Source: Limnohabitans sp. 2KL-51
GTDB lineage: Bacteria > Pseudomonadota > Gammaproteobacteria > Burkholderiales > Burkholderiaceae_C
Direction of reading: 5' to 3'
Length of the DNA stretch: 64,000 bases
NCBI RefSeq assembly: GCF_003063645.1
Contig: NZ_NESJ01000010.1
Span: 1-64,000, forward strand
Both the position numbers and the translations under genes were made by a program. The notes under the pieces were generated by a model that worked only from the letters and a program-made list of their open reading frames with translations, searched no databases and had not been told where the DNA came from. How positions within the stretch are numbered: position 1 is the first letter of the stretch; every line of letters begins with the position of its first letter. Positions 48,087 through 58,274 of this stretch are shown one piece after another.

Positions 48087-49367
48087 ATGAAAGTATTGAT
48101 CGTCGGCAGTGGTGGCCGTGAGCACGCCATGGCCTGGAAATTGGCGCAATCACCCAAACTTCAGCAGGTTTATGTGGCACCAGGCAACGGGGGCACAGCC
48201 AAAGATAAAAACTTGGTCAATGTGCCGATCACTGACTTGGTGCTGCTGCGCCAGTGGGCCTTGGACAATGGCATCGGTCTGACCTTGGTGGGGCCAGAGG
48301 CGCCTTTGGCCGCGGGCATTGTGGACGACTTTCGGGCCCATGGCTTGCGGATTTTTGGCCCCACCCGAGCCGCCGCTCAGTTGGAAAGTTCCAAGGCTTT
48401 TTCAAAGGCTTTCATGCAGCGCCACGGCATCCCCACAGCCGAATTTGAGACCTTTACCGATGCGGCATTGGCCCATGCTTACGTGGACCGCCTAGGCGCG
48501 CCGATTGTGGTCAAGGCCGACGGATTAGCAGCAGGCAAAGGCGTGGTGGTGGCCATGACGCTGGCTCAGGCGCACGAGGCGATCGACTTCATGCTGCTCG
48601 ATAACGCGCTGGGTGTGGCGCACAACGCGGGCGTCGCTCGCGTGGTGATCGAAGAGTTCTTGCAAGGCGAAGAAGCCAGCTTCATGGTGCTGTGCGATGG
48701 AAAGAACGTGGCTGCCCTGGCCACCAGCCAAGACCACAAACGATTGCTGGACCGCGACGAAGGCCCCAACACGGGCGGCATGGGGGCGTATTCCCCCGCT
48801 CCAGTGGTCACGGCTGAGGTGCACGCCCGCGCCATGCGTGAGGTCATCTTGCCCACCATCCGGGGCATGGAAAAAGACGGCATCACCTACACCGGCTTCT
48901 TGTATGCCGGCTTGATGATCGACCCGCAAGGCCGAATCAAGACCCTGGAATTCAATTGCCGCATGGGCGACCCCGAGACCCAGCCTATCCTGATGCGCCT
49001 GAAGTCCGATCTGTTTGAAGTGCTGATGGCGGCGACCGGCGAGGGTCTGAATCAATTGGAAATGGAATGGGACCGGCGCGTGGCATTGGGTGTGGTCATG
49101 GCCGCAGCGGGTTATCCGCTTGACCCACGCAAGGGCGATGCCGTGACAGGTCTGCCCAAGGACTTGAACGATGTCATGGTGTTCCATGCGGGCACCACCG
49201 AAAAAGACGGTCAAATTCTGACCTCCGGGGGGCGTGTGCTGTGCGTCACAGCGCTGGCCGACTCGGTCAAGCAAGCGCAGCAAAAGGCTTACCAGGCGGC
49301 CATCCCAGTTGCCTTTGAAGGCATGCAGATGCGCCAAGACATTGGTTACCGCGCCATCAAAAACTGA
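48087..49367 (+). CDS. purD: Phosphoribosylamine-glycine ligase
   Basis: Second step of purine synthesis, making GAR from phosphoribosylamine and glycine. The 426-residue protein has the ATP-grasp fold: KVLIVGSGGREHAMAWKL, VKADGLAAGKGVVVA, the metal-binding FLQGEEASFMVLCDG and EFNCRMGDPETQ. GGAAG lies upstream. It precedes the acyltransferase by 15 nt. Confidence 0.97.
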   Translation: MKVLIVGSGGREHAMAWKLAQSPKLQQVYVAPGNGGTAKDKNLVNVPITDLVLLRQWALDNGIGLTLVGPEAPLAAGIVDDFRAHGLRIFGPTRAAAQLESSKAFSKAFMQRHGIPTAEFETFTDAALAHAYVDRLGAPIVVKADGLAAGKGVVVAMTLAQAHEAIDFMLLDNALGVAHNAGVARVVIEEFLQGEEASFMVLCDGKNVAALATSQDHKRLLDRDEGPNTGGMGAYSPAPVVTAEVHARAMREVILPTIRGMEKDGITYTGFLYAGLMIDPQGRIKTLEFNCRMGDPETQPILMRLKSDLFEVLMAATGEGLNQLEMEWDRRVALGVVMAAAGYPLDPRKGDAVTGLPKDLNDVMVFHAGTTEKDGQILTSGGRVLCVTALADSVKQAQQKAYQAAIPVAFEGMQMRQDIGYRAIKN

Positions 49368-49382
49368 AGCAACAATTCCGCC

Positions 49383-50036
49383 ATGCGCAGTCAGCCCGAC
49401 CACCCCGTGACCTTTAAGGGCTCGACCTTGGCCCGTTGGGTCTTGAAACTGCTGGGTTGGCATGTGGATTTTGAGGGTTTTCCGACCCCTCAGGGCGTGG
49501 CCGTTTTTTATCCGCACACCAGCAACTGGGACTTTCCGATCGGCGTGCTGGCCAAATGGGCTCTGGGTGTTCCGGTGCATTTTTGGGGCAAGGACTCGTT
49601 GTTCAAATTTCCACTGGTCGGTGCCTGGCTTCGGTGGCTGGGCGGCATCCCGATTGACCGCAGTTCGTCAAAGGGCGTGGTCGGTCAGATGGTCCATGTT
49701 TTCGAGCAGCACAAGCAAAACAACCAGTTTCTCTGGCTGGGTTTGGCGCCCGAGGGTACACGCAGTCATACACCGGGCTGGCGCAGCGGTTTTTACCAAC
49801 TGGCCCTCGGGGCGCGGGTGCCCTTGGCCTTGGTCAAACTGGACTGGGGGAAGCGCCGCTTCTGCGTGGTCGATTTTTACGACCTGACGGGACATGTTGA
49901 GCAAGATTACGCGCACCTGGCCCAAGTCTATGCAGGGGTGACGGGCTTTCATGCGCACCAGATGGGGCCCATCATTCCGTGGCGCCCTGTTCAGCCCGTT
50001 CAGCCGTCCCCGCCAGAGACCACGACCATTTCCTAA
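49383..50036 (+). CDS. 1-acylglycerol-3-phosphate acyltransferase family protein
   Basis: 217 residues with the PlsC catalytic motif H-x4-D (HTSNWD) near residue 45 and the second motif APEGTRS near residue 122. Motif blocks PVHFWGKD and GGIPIDRS lie between. Likely an acyltransferase for phospholipid or for other lipid precursors. It is shorter than the common PlsC and has no clear N-terminal membrane helix. It ends 26 nt before hemF. Confidence 0.88.
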   Translation: MRSQPDHPVTFKGSTLARWVLKLLGWHVDFEGFPTPQGVAVFYPHTSNWDFPIGVLAKWALGVPVHFWGKDSLFKFPLVGAWLRWLGGIPIDRSSSKGVVGQMVHVFEQHKQNNQFLWLGLAPEGTRSHTPGWRSGFYQLALGARVPLALVKLDWGKRRFCVVDFYDLTGHVEQDYAHLAQVYAGVTGFHAHQMGPIIPWRPVQPVQPSPPETTTIS

Positions 50037-50062
50037 AAAACCTTACTACGTCTGTCTCCACC

Positions 50063-50983
50063 ATGAGCACCAGCTTTCAACTCGGAACCGTCAAGAACTA
50101 TCTGCTGGGCCTGCAGTCCCGCATCACGGGGGCCTTGACGGGTCTTGATGGCACCCCTTTCCTGACAGACGCCTGGCAAAAAGACCCTGGTGAAAAACTT
50201 CAGGGCAGTGGCATCACCCAGATTCTGGAAGGTGGTCCCATTTTTGAACGGGCTGGTTGCGGGTTTTCGCACGTCACTGGGCCACAGTTGCCGCCATCGG
50301 CAACCCAGCACCGCCCTGAGTTGTCCGGTTCGGCCTTTGAGGCGATGGGCGTGTCCTTGGTGTTTCACCCGCGTAACCCCTATGTGCCCACAGTGCACAT
50401 GAACGTGCGCATGATCGCGGCCAAACCCGAGGGCGGGGCGCCCGTGGCCTGGTTTGGCGGGGGCATGGACCTGACTCCTTATTACGGCTTTGACGAAGAC
50501 GCTGTGCATTTTCATCAATCTTGCAAAGACGCTTTGAGCCCATTTGGCGAGGCCTTGCACCCGCGCTTCAAGACCTGGTGCGACGATTATTTTTGCAACA
50601 AACACCGCCGTGAGCAGCGCGGCGTGGGCGGCATATTCTTCGACGACTTTTCTGAACTGGGCATGGACCAGAGCTTTGCAATGCTGCAAAGCGTGGCCGA
50701 TTCATTGCTGACGGCCTACATGCCCATCGTGATGCGCCGCAAGGACACCCCCTATGGCGAGCGCGAACGTGACTTTCAGCTCTACCGCCGTGGTCGCTAT
50801 GTCGAGTTCAACCTGGTGTGGGACCGGGGCACACATTTTGGTTTGCAGTCCGGTGGCCGCACCGAATCGATTCTGCTGTCCATGCCGCCCGAGGTGCGCT
50901 GGTCGTATCAGCGCCAGGACGAAGCTGGGTCGCCCGAAGCACGCTTGCTCAGCCACTTTCTGGTGCCTAAGGACTGGGTTTGA
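50063..50983 (+). CDS. hemF: Oxygen-dependent coproporphyrinogen III oxidase
   Basis: Converts coproporphyrinogen III to protoporphyrinogen IX using oxygen. The 306-residue protein carries the HemF signatures: [43 protein letters not shown] and [19 protein letters not shown]. The ATG at 50063 gives the family N-terminus ([12 protein letters not shown]); the frame stays open upstream but without matching residues. It overlaps nadD by four bases. Confidence 0.97.
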   Translation: MSTSFQLGTVKNYLLGLQSRITGALTGLDGTPFLTDAWQKDPGEKLQGSGITQILEGGPIFERAGCGFSHVTGPQLPPSATQHRPELSGSAFEAMGVSLVFHPRNPYVPTVHMNVRMIAAKPEGGAPVAWFGGGMDLTPYYGFDEDAVHFHQSCKDALSPFGEALHPRFKTWCDDYFCNKHRREQRGVGGIFFDDFSELGMDQSFAMLQSVADSLLTAYMPIVMRRKDTPYGERERDFQLYRRGRYVEFNLVWDRGTHFGLQSGGRTESILLSMPPEVRWSYQRQDEAGSPEARLLSHFLVPKDWV

Positions 50984-51639
50984 GTCTGCCTGCTGCCATG
51001 CACAACGCCCAAGCCACTGTGCAGCGCCTGGGCGTTTTTGGCGGAGCGTTCGACCCGCCGCACCTGGCCCATGTGGCCTTGGTGGAAGCGGCCGTGGCCC
51101 AGTTGCAGCTTGACCAAGTGCGTGTGCTGCCCACGGGCCAAGCCTGGCACAAACCGCGCAACCTCAGCGATGCCGCGCACCGTCTGGCTATGACGCGTTT
51201 GGCCTATGCGCCTTTGCCGCAAGTGGTGGTGGACGAGCGGGAAATCTTGCGCACTGGACCCAGCTACACGGTGGACACCCTGCATGAGTTGCAGACAGAA
51301 TATCCGCAGGCGCAGCTGTTTTTGCTGCTCGGCGACGACCAGCGGCGCGCCTTGCCCGCCTGGCACCAAATCGGTGAAATCGGGCGCATCGCTATAATCT
51401 GCGCCGCAGGCCGCGATATGGCCGTTCGTGCTTGGAACGAAGAATCAGGCGTTGCACCCACAAATCCACCCCTTTCAGACACGCTGCAAGAGTGCATTCG
51501 CACCCTAGACATGCCGCTGATGCCCCACAGTGCCACGGACATCCGTGTGCTGGCGGCCACAGAGCAGGCCCTGACAGGCTTGGTACCCCCCGCTGTTGAG
51601 CGCTATATTCACGAACACCACCTTTACAGGCCCCATTGA
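50980..51639 (+). CDS. nadD: Nicotinate-nucleotide adenylyltransferase
   Basis: Forms deamido-NAD from nicotinate mononucleotide and ATP. The 219-residue protein has the nucleotidyltransferase motif [14 protein letters not shown] near residues 18-31 and the [10 protein letters not shown] motif. TTG at 50980 is chosen because AAGGA at 50969-50973 stands 6 nt before it and it overlaps the hemF stop; the ATG at 50998 has no ribosome binding site. The stop shares one base with the rsfS start. Confidence 0.95.
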   Translation: MSLPAAMHNAQATVQRLGVFGGAFDPPHLAHVALVEAAVAQLQLDQVRVLPTGQAWHKPRNLSDAAHRLAMTRLAYAPLPQVVVDEREILRTGPSYTVDTLHELQTEYPQAQLFLLLGDDQRRALPAWHQIGEIGRIAIICAAGRDMAVRAWNEESGVAPTNPPLSDTLQECIRTLDMPLMPHSATDIRVLAATEQALTGLVPPAVERYIHEHHLYRPH

Positions 51640-52379
51640 TGACCGATAACGCAGCCAAAAAAGACATTCAAAAACTCCAACGAACCATTGTGGACGCGCT
51701 GGAGGACGTCAAGGCCCAAGAGATCCAGGTGTTTGACACCGAGCACCTTTCCTCTTTGTTTGAGCGGGTCATCATTGCCTCGGGTACGTCCAACCGCCAG
51801 ACCAAGGCCTTGGCCGCCAGCGTGCGTGACAAAGTGCGCAACGCCGGCTTTGGCAAACCCCGCATTGAGGGCGAAGACAACGGCGAGTGGATCATTGTCG
51901 ACTGCGGCCCTGCCGTGGTGCACGTCATGCAGCCCACCATTCGTACCTATTACAACCTGGAAGAAATCTGGGGCGGAACGCCCGTGCGCCTGAAGTTTGG
52001 TGCGCCCAAGCCTGCCGCAACAGCAGAGGTCAAGGGCCACATCAAGAACTCGGTGGCGAAAAAAGCCACGGGCAAAGTTGCGGCCAAATCTGCCGAGGCC
52101 AAAACACCCGCAGCCAAGAAGGTTGCCGCTAAACCCGTCGTCAAGGCCAAACCCGCGTTGAAGGCACCGGCCAAATCGATCAAGCCAGCGGCCAAGCCAC
52201 CTGCTAAAACCACCACCAAATCCTCCGCTAAAACGGCAGCCAAGTCGACGCCGAAAGCCAGCAGCCCCACCAGCAAGCCCACGTTGAAGACTGTGGGCAA
52301 GCCCACGGCCAAGCCTGCTGCCAAAAAAGCCCCAGCCCGCAAGCCCGTGCAAGCGGCCACCCGCCGAAAAACCGATTGA
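51639..52379 (+). CDS. rsfS: Ribosomal silencing factor RsfS with a long basic C-terminal tail
   Basis: RsfS binds uL14 and blocks subunit joining in slow growth. Residues 1-120 are the normal domain (LQRTIVDALEDVKAQEIQVFD, SGTSNRQTKALA, EWIIVDCGPAVVHVM). Residues 121-246 are an extra tail of Lys, Ala, Pro and Thr repeats such as AAKSAEAKTPAAKK, of the histone H1 type. E. coli RsfS is about 105 residues, so this gene is twice that length. The frame is continuous and the start is fixed by the TGATG overlap with nadD. The tail could add rRNA or DNA contacts, but that is inference. Confidence 0.94.
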   Translation: MTDNAAKKDIQKLQRTIVDALEDVKAQEIQVFDTEHLSSLFERVIIASGTSNRQTKALAASVRDKVRNAGFGKPRIEGEDNGEWIIVDCGPAVVHVMQPTIRTYYNLEEIWGGTPVRLKFGAPKPAATAEVKGHIKNSVAKKATGKVAAKSAEAKTPAAKKVAAKPVVKAKPALKAPAKSIKPAAKPPAKTTTKSSAKTAAKSTPKASSPTSKPTLKTVGKPTAKPAAKKAPARKPVQAATRRKTD

Positions 52380-52385
52380 TCCTGC

Positions 52386-52853
52386 ATGAAGCTGCTGATC
52401 GTTGCGGTCGGCCTGCGCGTGCCTGACTGGGCCCAAACGGCCTGGGACGACTACGCCAAACGTTTTCCGCCTGAGCTCAAGGTCGAGCTCAAGGCCGTGA
52501 AAACTGAGCCTCGGGGCTCCAAAACCTTGCCCAACCTGTACGCGGCCGAGCGCCAGCGCATCGAAGCGGCCATTCCGCGTGGCACCCGCATTGTGGTGCT
52601 CGACGAGCGGGGCACCTCTTTGACCACCCAGGCTCTGGCCTCGCGCTTGACCAGTTGGCAGCTCGGTGGCGCCGATGTGGCACTGGTCATTGGTGGCCCC
52701 GACGGGCTGGAGCCCGAGTTCCGGCAGGCTGCCCACGAGCGCATTCGCTTGTCTGACTTGACCCTACCCCACGCTATGGCTCGGGTGCTGCTGATTGAGC
52801 AGCTTTACCGCGCCTGGTCCATCAACGCCAACCACCCCTACCACCGCGAATGA
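52386..52853 (+). CDS. rlmH: 23S rRNA pseudouridine-1915 methyltransferase RlmH
   Basis: Methylates pseudouridine 1915 in helix 69 of 23S rRNA. The 155-residue SPOUT protein has [44 protein letters not shown] and the C-terminal [34 protein letters not shown]. It starts 6 nt after rsfS and overlaps maf by four bases. Confidence 0.97.
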   Translation: MKLLIVAVGLRVPDWAQTAWDDYAKRFPPELKVELKAVKTEPRGSKTLPNLYAAERQRIEAAIPRGTRIVVLDERGTSLTTQALASRLTSWQLGGADVALVIGGPDGLEPEFRQAAHERIRLSDLTLPHAMARVLLIEQLYRAWSINANHPYHRE

Positions 52854-53452
52854 GCGACTTCATTTACCTCGCCTCTCAAAGCCCTAGACGCAGCCAGCTC
52901 CTTGATCAGATCGGTGTGGCCCACAAGCTGCTGCTGGCCGGGCCTGACGAAGATGCCGAGTCGCTGGAAGCTGTGCGGGGCGCGGAAGCGCCTGCGCGCT
53001 ATGTGGCGCGGGTGACCGGGCTGAAACTCGATGCGGCGGTGCAGCGGTTGAAGCGCCAGGGCCTGCCGGCCGCGCCCGTGCTCTGCGCCGACACCACCGT
53101 TTGCCTGGGTCGGGAAATTTTGGGTAAACCGGCGGATGAGACCGATGCCGTCCGCATCCTGAAAATGCTCTCTGGCCAGACCCACCGCGTCTTGACAGCC
53201 ATTGCTGCACAAAAAGGGGTCAAACGGGTGGCGACGGTGTCCCAATCGTGGGTGCGCTTCGCGCCCATGACGCCCGCACAGATCAAGGCCTACATTTCCA
53301 CAGGCGAGCCCATGGGCAAAGCCGGTGCTTACGGGGTGCAGGGCCGGGCGGCTGCCCATATTGAACAGATCCGGGGCAGTTATTCAGGCATCATGGGTTT
53401 GCCTTTGTTCGAGACTGCCGCTTTGCTGCGGTCCCTGGGCGTGCGCTGTTGA
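52850..53452 (+). CDS. maf: Maf family nucleotide pyrophosphatase
   Basis: Hydrolyses non-canonical or methylated nucleoside triphosphates. The 200-residue protein begins [21 protein letters not shown] and has the conserved [11 protein letters not shown] and the [22 protein letters not shown] segment [18 protein letters not shown]. It overlaps rlmH as ATGA. Its sequence fits the Maf/YhdE type more than YceF, but the substrate is not certain. Confidence 0.94.
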   Translation: MSDFIYLASQSPRRSQLLDQIGVAHKLLLAGPDEDAESLEAVRGAEAPARYVARVTGLKLDAAVQRLKRQGLPAAPVLCADTTVCLGREILGKPADETDAVRILKMLSGQTHRVLTAIAAQKGVKRVATVSQSWVRFAPMTPAQIKAYISTGEPMGKAGAYGVQGRAAAHIEQIRGSYSGIMGLPLFETAALLRSLGVRC

Positions 53453-53530
53453 GCGTTCGTGCAAGCCAAGACGCCGATGGTGCCCTGTCGTTTTTCGAAT
53501 TGTTTTTCTTTTCCCCATCTGATGCCCTCC

Positions 53531-55003
53531 ATGCAACAAGATATTTTGGTCAATTGGTCGCCCCAAGAAACGCGGGTCGCTGTGGTCGAATTTGGCGCGG
53601 TTCAAGAGCTGCATGTCGAGCGCACGCTGGAACGCGGTTTGGTGGGGAATGTGTACCTGGGCAAAGTGGCCCGTGTTTTGCCCGGCATGCAATCGGCCTT
53701 CATCGACATTGGTCTCGACAAAGCAGCTTTTTTGCATGTGGCCGATGTTTGGCAAAAACACGCCGAAGGCGAGGCGGCCGCTGCCCGCACGGGCCAGCCG
53801 TTGGTGCCCATTGAAAAACAGGTGTTCGAAGGTCGCGCCATCATGGTGCAGGTGATCAAGGACCCCATGGGGACCAAGGGCGCCCGCCTGTCCACCCAGA
53901 TCAGCATTGCAGGCCGGCATCTGGTCTTCTTGCCGCAAGACGACCACATCGGGGTGTCGCAAAAAATCCCCTCTGAGCAGCGCGATGCACTGCGCCAACG
54001 GGTGCAAGCTTTGGTCGGACCAGCCGGTGGAGGCTTCATTTTGCGCACCAACGCCGAAGACTCCAGCGACGAAGAGTTGCAAGACGACATCGCCTACCTG
54101 CGCAAGACCTGGACCCGCATCAAAGAGGCCTCTTTGCGGCGACCGCCCGCCTCCATCCTGCATCAGGACTTGACGCTGTTGCAGCGCGTGTTGCGCGACC
54201 TGGTGGGGGAGGCCACTCAAAGCATCCGCATCGATTCGCAGGAGCAATTTGCCAATCTGCAGGACTTTGGCCTCGAGTTCATGCCCAAAGCGGCCGAGCG
54301 ACTGCAGCTCTACAAAGGTGAGCGCCCGATTTTTGACTTGTATGCCATCGACGAGGAAATCGCCAAGGCACTGGGCCGGCGGGTGGAACTGAAATCGGGC
54401 GGTTACCTGATCATTGACCAAACCGAGGCGCTGACCACGGTGGACGTGAACACGGGCGGTTATGTCGGTGCGCGCAATTTTGAAGACACGATTTTCAAAA
54501 CCAATTTGGAGGCAGCCCAGGCCATGGCCCGGCAACTGCGCCTGCGCAACCTGGGCGGCATCATCATTGCCGACTTCATCGACATGACCCGCCCCGAGCA
54601 CCAGGAGGCAGTGCTGACCGAGTTCCGCAAACAGCTGTCGCGTGACCGCGTTAAAACCATGGCGGGGGGCTTTTCGTCACTGGGCTTGCTGGAAATGACG
54701 CGCAAGCGCACCCGCGAATCTTTGGCCCACATGTTGTGCGAACCCTGCCCGAGTTGCCAGGGCAAGGGCATCGTCAAAACGCCCCGTTCGGTGGTGTACG
54801 ACATCTTGCGCGAGATCCTGCGCGAAGCACGTCAGTTCAACCCGCGCGAGTTTCGCATCGTGGCCACGTCGGCGGTCATTGACTTGCTGCTGGACGAAGA
54901 AAGCCAGCATTTGGCAGGCTTGTCGGACTTCATTGCCAAGCCCATTTCACTCCAAGTCGAGGCCGCCTTGGGGCCTGAGCAATACGACATCGTGCTGCTT
55001 TAA
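53531..55003 (+). CDS. rng: Ribonuclease G
   Basis: Endoribonuclease that matures 16S rRNA and degrades mRNA. The 490-residue protein starts MQQDILVNWSPQETRVAVVE and has an S1 domain (about 38-125), the RNase E/G catalytic domain with DVNTGGYVGA and GGIIIADFIDM, and a zinc-link CEPCPSCQGKG. It lacks the long RNase E scaffold tail. The ATG at 53531 fits homologues; an in-frame ATG at 53522 would add three residues. Confidence 0.96.
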   Translation: MQQDILVNWSPQETRVAVVEFGAVQELHVERTLERGLVGNVYLGKVARVLPGMQSAFIDIGLDKAAFLHVADVWQKHAEGEAAAARTGQPLVPIEKQVFEGRAIMVQVIKDPMGTKGARLSTQISIAGRHLVFLPQDDHIGVSQKIPSEQRDALRQRVQALVGPAGGGFILRTNAEDSSDEELQDDIAYLRKTWTRIKEASLRRPPASILHQDLTLLQRVLRDLVGEATQSIRIDSQEQFANLQDFGLEFMPKAAERLQLYKGERPIFDLYAIDEEIAKALGRRVELKSGGYLIIDQTEALTTVDVNTGGYVGARNFEDTIFKTNLEAAQAMARQLRLRNLGGIIIADFIDMTRPEHQEAVLTEFRKQLSRDRVKTMAGGFSSLGLLEMTRKRTRESLAHMLCEPCPSCQGKGIVKTPRSVVYDILREILREARQFNPREFRIVATSAVIDLLLDEESQHLAGLSDFIAKPISLQVEAALGPEQYDIVLL

Positions 55004-55009
55004 GGCCAC

Positions 55010-56803
55010 TCAGGCCTGCAGTTCAGGAGCCCATTCGCCTCGGTGGTGCAGTCGCGCATAAGCGCCACCGCGTGCCAGCAACTCGGCAGGCGCGCCTTGC
55101 TCGACAATGTGGCCGCGCTCCATCACGATGACCCGGTCAGCGTGCTCGATGGTGGACAGCCGGTGCGCCACGATCAAGGTCGTGCGGCCCTGCATCAGTT
55201 TTTGCAGGGCGTCCTGCACCAGCCGTTCGGATTCGTTGTCCAGTGCCGAGGTGGCTTCGTCCAGAATCAAAATCGGGGCATCCTTGTACAAGGCTCGGGC
55301 AATCGCAAGGCGCTGGCGCTGCCCCCCCGAAAGCTGGTTGGCGTTGTGGCCCAAATCGGTGTCCATGCCTTGGGGCAGAGTTTGCACATGGGACCACAAA
55401 TTGGCCGCCTCCAGGCATTGCTGCACTTTGTCGCGGTCGGGCGTGTGGCCCAAGCTCACATTGGCCGCCAAGCTGTCGTTGAACATCACCACATCTTGAC
55501 TGACCATGGCCAACTGGCTGCGTAAGCTGTCCAGCTGCCAAAGCGGCAGGGGCACGCCATCGAGCAGCACCAGGCCACTGGTTGGGTTCAAAAAGCGCGG
55601 CAACAGTTGGATGAGCGTGGTTTTGCCTGCCCCCGACGTGCCTACCAGGGCCACTGTTTCGCCGGGCGACACGCTCAGATGGATGTTCGCCAATGCGGGC
55701 GCAGCGTCCGGGTTGAACTGCACGGATACGTTCTGCCACTCTAGGGCGCCGTTTGACCGCTGCGTTTGGTGTTGGCCTTGGCTCTCTTCGGGCGCGTCGT
55801 GCATCAAGGCCAAACCACGCTCCAGCGCGGCCAGGCCCCGTGTGATGGGGTTGGCCACATCGGCCAGACGTTTGATGGGCGCGATCAGCATCAGCATGGC
55901 CGTGATGAAGGCCACAAAACTGCCCACGGTGGTTCCCGACCCGGCTTCGCGACTTTGCACCAGCGCGATCACCAGCACCAAGGACAGGGCAATCGCCGCC
56001 ATGATTTGCGTCAGCGGTGTCATGGCGGCCGAGGCCACCGTGGATTTGAGGGCCAAACGCCGCAGTCGCTGCCCCAACGCATTGAATCGACCCATTTGTT
56101 GCGCCTGGGCCCCGTGCAAGCGCACCATGCGGTGGGCCAAGACGTTTTCTTCCACCACGTAGGCCAGATCGTCGGTGGCTTTCTGGCTTTCCTTGGTCAG
56201 CCCATACAGGCGACGAGACAGCACTTTCATGATCCAGCTGAGACCCGGGGCCACGGTGAACACCACCAGCGTGAGCTGCCAGTTTAGCCACATCAAATAG
56301 CCAATCAGGGCCAGCAGGGTGAAGCCGTCGCGGGTCAAGCCGATCAAGGCCGACACCAGCTGCGATGCCCCAATTTGCACTTCGTACACCACGGTGTTGG
56401 ACAAGGCGCTGGCTGACTGGCGATTGAACAATGACAAATCGGCACGCACCAGTTTGGCAAACAAGTCGCTGCGCAGTTTTTCCATGCCGTCATTGGTCAC
56501 ACGCGCCAGCGCGTACTGCGCCACAAAGTGCGCCAGACCACGCAGGCCAAAAAGGCCAATGACCACCAGTGGAATGGACCACAGGGGCAAACTGTTTTCG
56601 GCGAAGCCGTTGTCCAGCAAAGGCTGGAACAGGGCAGGAATCAGGGGTTCGGTCAGGGCTGCAACCAAAGTAGCCCCAATGGCCAGCATCCAGACGCTGC
56701 GTTGACGCCAAAAATAGGGTTTCAGGCGCAACAAACGCTGGGCAATGCCAGGCTGTGGGGTGATGCCCGTGGGCGGTATGGGGGCAGTTTTGGCTTCAGA
56801 CAT
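55010..56803 (-). CDS. msbA: Lipid A export ABC transporter MsbA
   Basis: Half-transporter that flips lipid A-core across the inner membrane. The 597-residue protein has six membrane helices in the first 330 residues and a C-terminal ATPase with Walker A VGTSGAGKTT, signature LSGGQRQRLAIARAL and Walker B LILDEATSALD. The ATG ending at 56803 is chosen; the longer upstream frame has no support. It is transcribed divergently from tolB and converges with rng. Confidence 0.94.
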   Translation of the reverse strand: MSEAKTAPIPPTGITPQPGIAQRLLRLKPYFWRQRSVWMLAIGATLVAALTEPLIPALFQPLLDNGFAENSLPLWSIPLVVIGLFGLRGLAHFVAQYALARVTNDGMEKLRSDLFAKLVRADLSLFNRQSASALSNTVVYEVQIGASQLVSALIGLTRDGFTLLALIGYLMWLNWQLTLVVFTVAPGLSWIMKVLSRRLYGLTKESQKATDDLAYVVEENVLAHRMVRLHGAQAQQMGRFNALGQRLRRLALKSTVASAAMTPLTQIMAAIALSLVLVIALVQSREAGSGTTVGSFVAFITAMLMLIAPIKRLADVANPITRGLAALERGLALMHDAPEESQGQHQTQRSNGALEWQNVSVQFNPDAAPALANIHLSVSPGETVALVGTSGAGKTTLIQLLPRFLNPTSGLVLLDGVPLPLWQLDSLRSQLAMVSQDVVMFNDSLAANVSLGHTPDRDKVQQCLEAANLWSHVQTLPQGMDTDLGHNANQLSGGQRQRLAIARALYKDAPILILDEATSALDNESERLVQDALQKLMQGRTTLIVAHRLSTIEHADRVIVMERGHIVEQGAPAELLARGGAYARLHHRGEWAPELQA

Positions 56804-56941
56804 GGATTTTGCTATTCTAAGAGGCCGGTCTGTCCCCATGTGCTCTGCAGCGCAGTCTTTGGCGCTTGAGTGCGAACATCGGCCAAAAAGAGGTCTTCAC
56901 GGTGTACGATTAGCACTTTATTTAGTAACGCCCTGCTGTAG

Positions 56942-58234
56942 ATGCACATGAACCTGTTTTGCACACCTGTCCGCCGTCTGGGTTCGCTGTCGATCTGGCT
57001 CTGGATGTTGTTGGCCGCCAGCAGCGCGCTGGCGCAGTTCCGTGTCGAGGTCACGGGCGTGGGTCTGACCCAATTGCCCGTGCTGGTGGCGCCTTTCAAG
57101 GGTGAAGTCCAGGCCGGCCAGAAGATGTCCCAGATTGTGCAAGCCGACTTGGCCCGCAGTGGCCAGTTCAAACCCTTGCCTGCAGAAAGTCTGGCGCTTG
57201 ACGAAATGAGCCGACCAGACTGGTCGGCCCTGCGCCCCTTGTCGGCCGAGGCCTTGGTGGCCGGATCGGTCACGCGCCTGGCGAACGGCCGCTACGATGT
57301 TCGGGCCCGATTGTGGGACGCGGTCAAGGGACAGGAAAAGTCCGATTTCAAGGACAACGTCACAGCGGCTGATTTGCGATTGTCGGCCCACCGTGTGTCC
57401 GACTGGGTGTACCAGCAGCTGACGGGCACCCCTGGTGTGTTCACCTCGCGCATCAGCTATGTCACCAAATCCAGTGGCCGCTACAACCTGTGGATTGCCG
57501 ATGCCGATGGGGAGGGCGCACGCTCTGCGCTCAGCAGTCCAGAACCGATCATTTCCCCCTCTTGGTCGCCCACGGGCACCCAACTGGCCTATGTGTCCTT
57601 TGAGTCACGCAAGCCGGTCGTGTATGTTCACGAATTGGCCAGCGGTCAGCGCCGGGTGGTGGCCAATTTCAAAGGCTCCAATAGCGCACCGACATGGGCC
57701 CCTGACGGTCGCTCGATTGTGGCCACGCTCAGCCGCGATGGTGGCTCGCAGCTTTATCGGGTGTCTTTGCAAGGCGGCGAGCCCCAGCGCCTGACTTCGG
57801 GCAACATCAACACCGAACCAGCTTTTTCGCCGGATGGCAATACCTTGTACTTTGTCAGTGACCGGGGCGGTAACCCCCAAATCTACAAAATGCCTGCACA
57901 AGGCGGTCCTGTCGACCGGGTGACTTTTTCAGGCAACTACAACATCTCACCTGCCATCAGCCCCGATGGTCGCTGGCTGGCCTATGTCTCTCGCTTGCCT
58001 GGCGGTTTTCGCTTGCACCTGATGGAGTTGGCCACAGGTCAGGCCACAGCGTTGACGGACACCAATGCCGATGAGCGGCCCAGTTTTGCCGCCAACAGCC
58101 GTTTACTGGTGTACGCCACGCAACAAGGCGGCGAAGCCTTGATGACCAGCACACTGGATGGTCGCATCAAAGCCCGCTTGGCTGTGCAAGGGGGCGACAT
58201 CCGCGAGCCGCATTGGGGTCCGGTGCGTCCCTGA
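56942..58234 (+). CDS. tolB: Tol-Pal system periplasmic protein TolB
   Basis: Periplasmic beta-propeller that binds Pal. The 430-residue protein has a signal peptide (hydrophobic to about residue 30, ending ALAQFRVEV), an N-terminal domain, and a six-blade propeller with repeated WSPTGTQLAYVS, WAPDGRSI, FSPDGNTLYFVS and ISPDGRWLAYVS units. The ATG at 56942 or the in-frame one at 56948 is the start. The usual neighbours tolQ, tolR and tolA are not upstream; msbA is there instead. pal and cpoB follow. Confidence 0.95.
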   Translation: MHMNLFCTPVRRLGSLSIWLWMLLAASSALAQFRVEVTGVGLTQLPVLVAPFKGEVQAGQKMSQIVQADLARSGQFKPLPAESLALDEMSRPDWSALRPLSAEALVAGSVTRLANGRYDVRARLWDAVKGQEKSDFKDNVTAADLRLSAHRVSDWVYQQLTGTPGVFTSRISYVTKSSGRYNLWIADADGEGARSALSSPEPIISPSWSPTGTQLAYVSFESRKPVVYVHELASGQRRVVANFKGSNSAPTWAPDGRSIVATLSRDGGSQLYRVSLQGGEPQRLTSGNINTEPAFSPDGNTLYFVSDRGGNPQIYKMPAQGGPVDRVTFSGNYNISPAISPDGRWLAYVSRLPGGFRLHLMELATGQATALTDTNADERPSFAANSRLLVYATQQGGEALMTSTLDGRIKARLAVQGGDIREPHWGPVRP

Positions 58235-58274
58235 GTTCTGAATTTAAAATCTGTTTTTATCCATGAGGTTCAAT

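Noticed and set aside
51980..52379. Shared origin of the RsfS tail and the SWIB tail
   Set aside because: Both are low-complexity Lys/Ala repeats, which arise easily and give no evidence of common descent.
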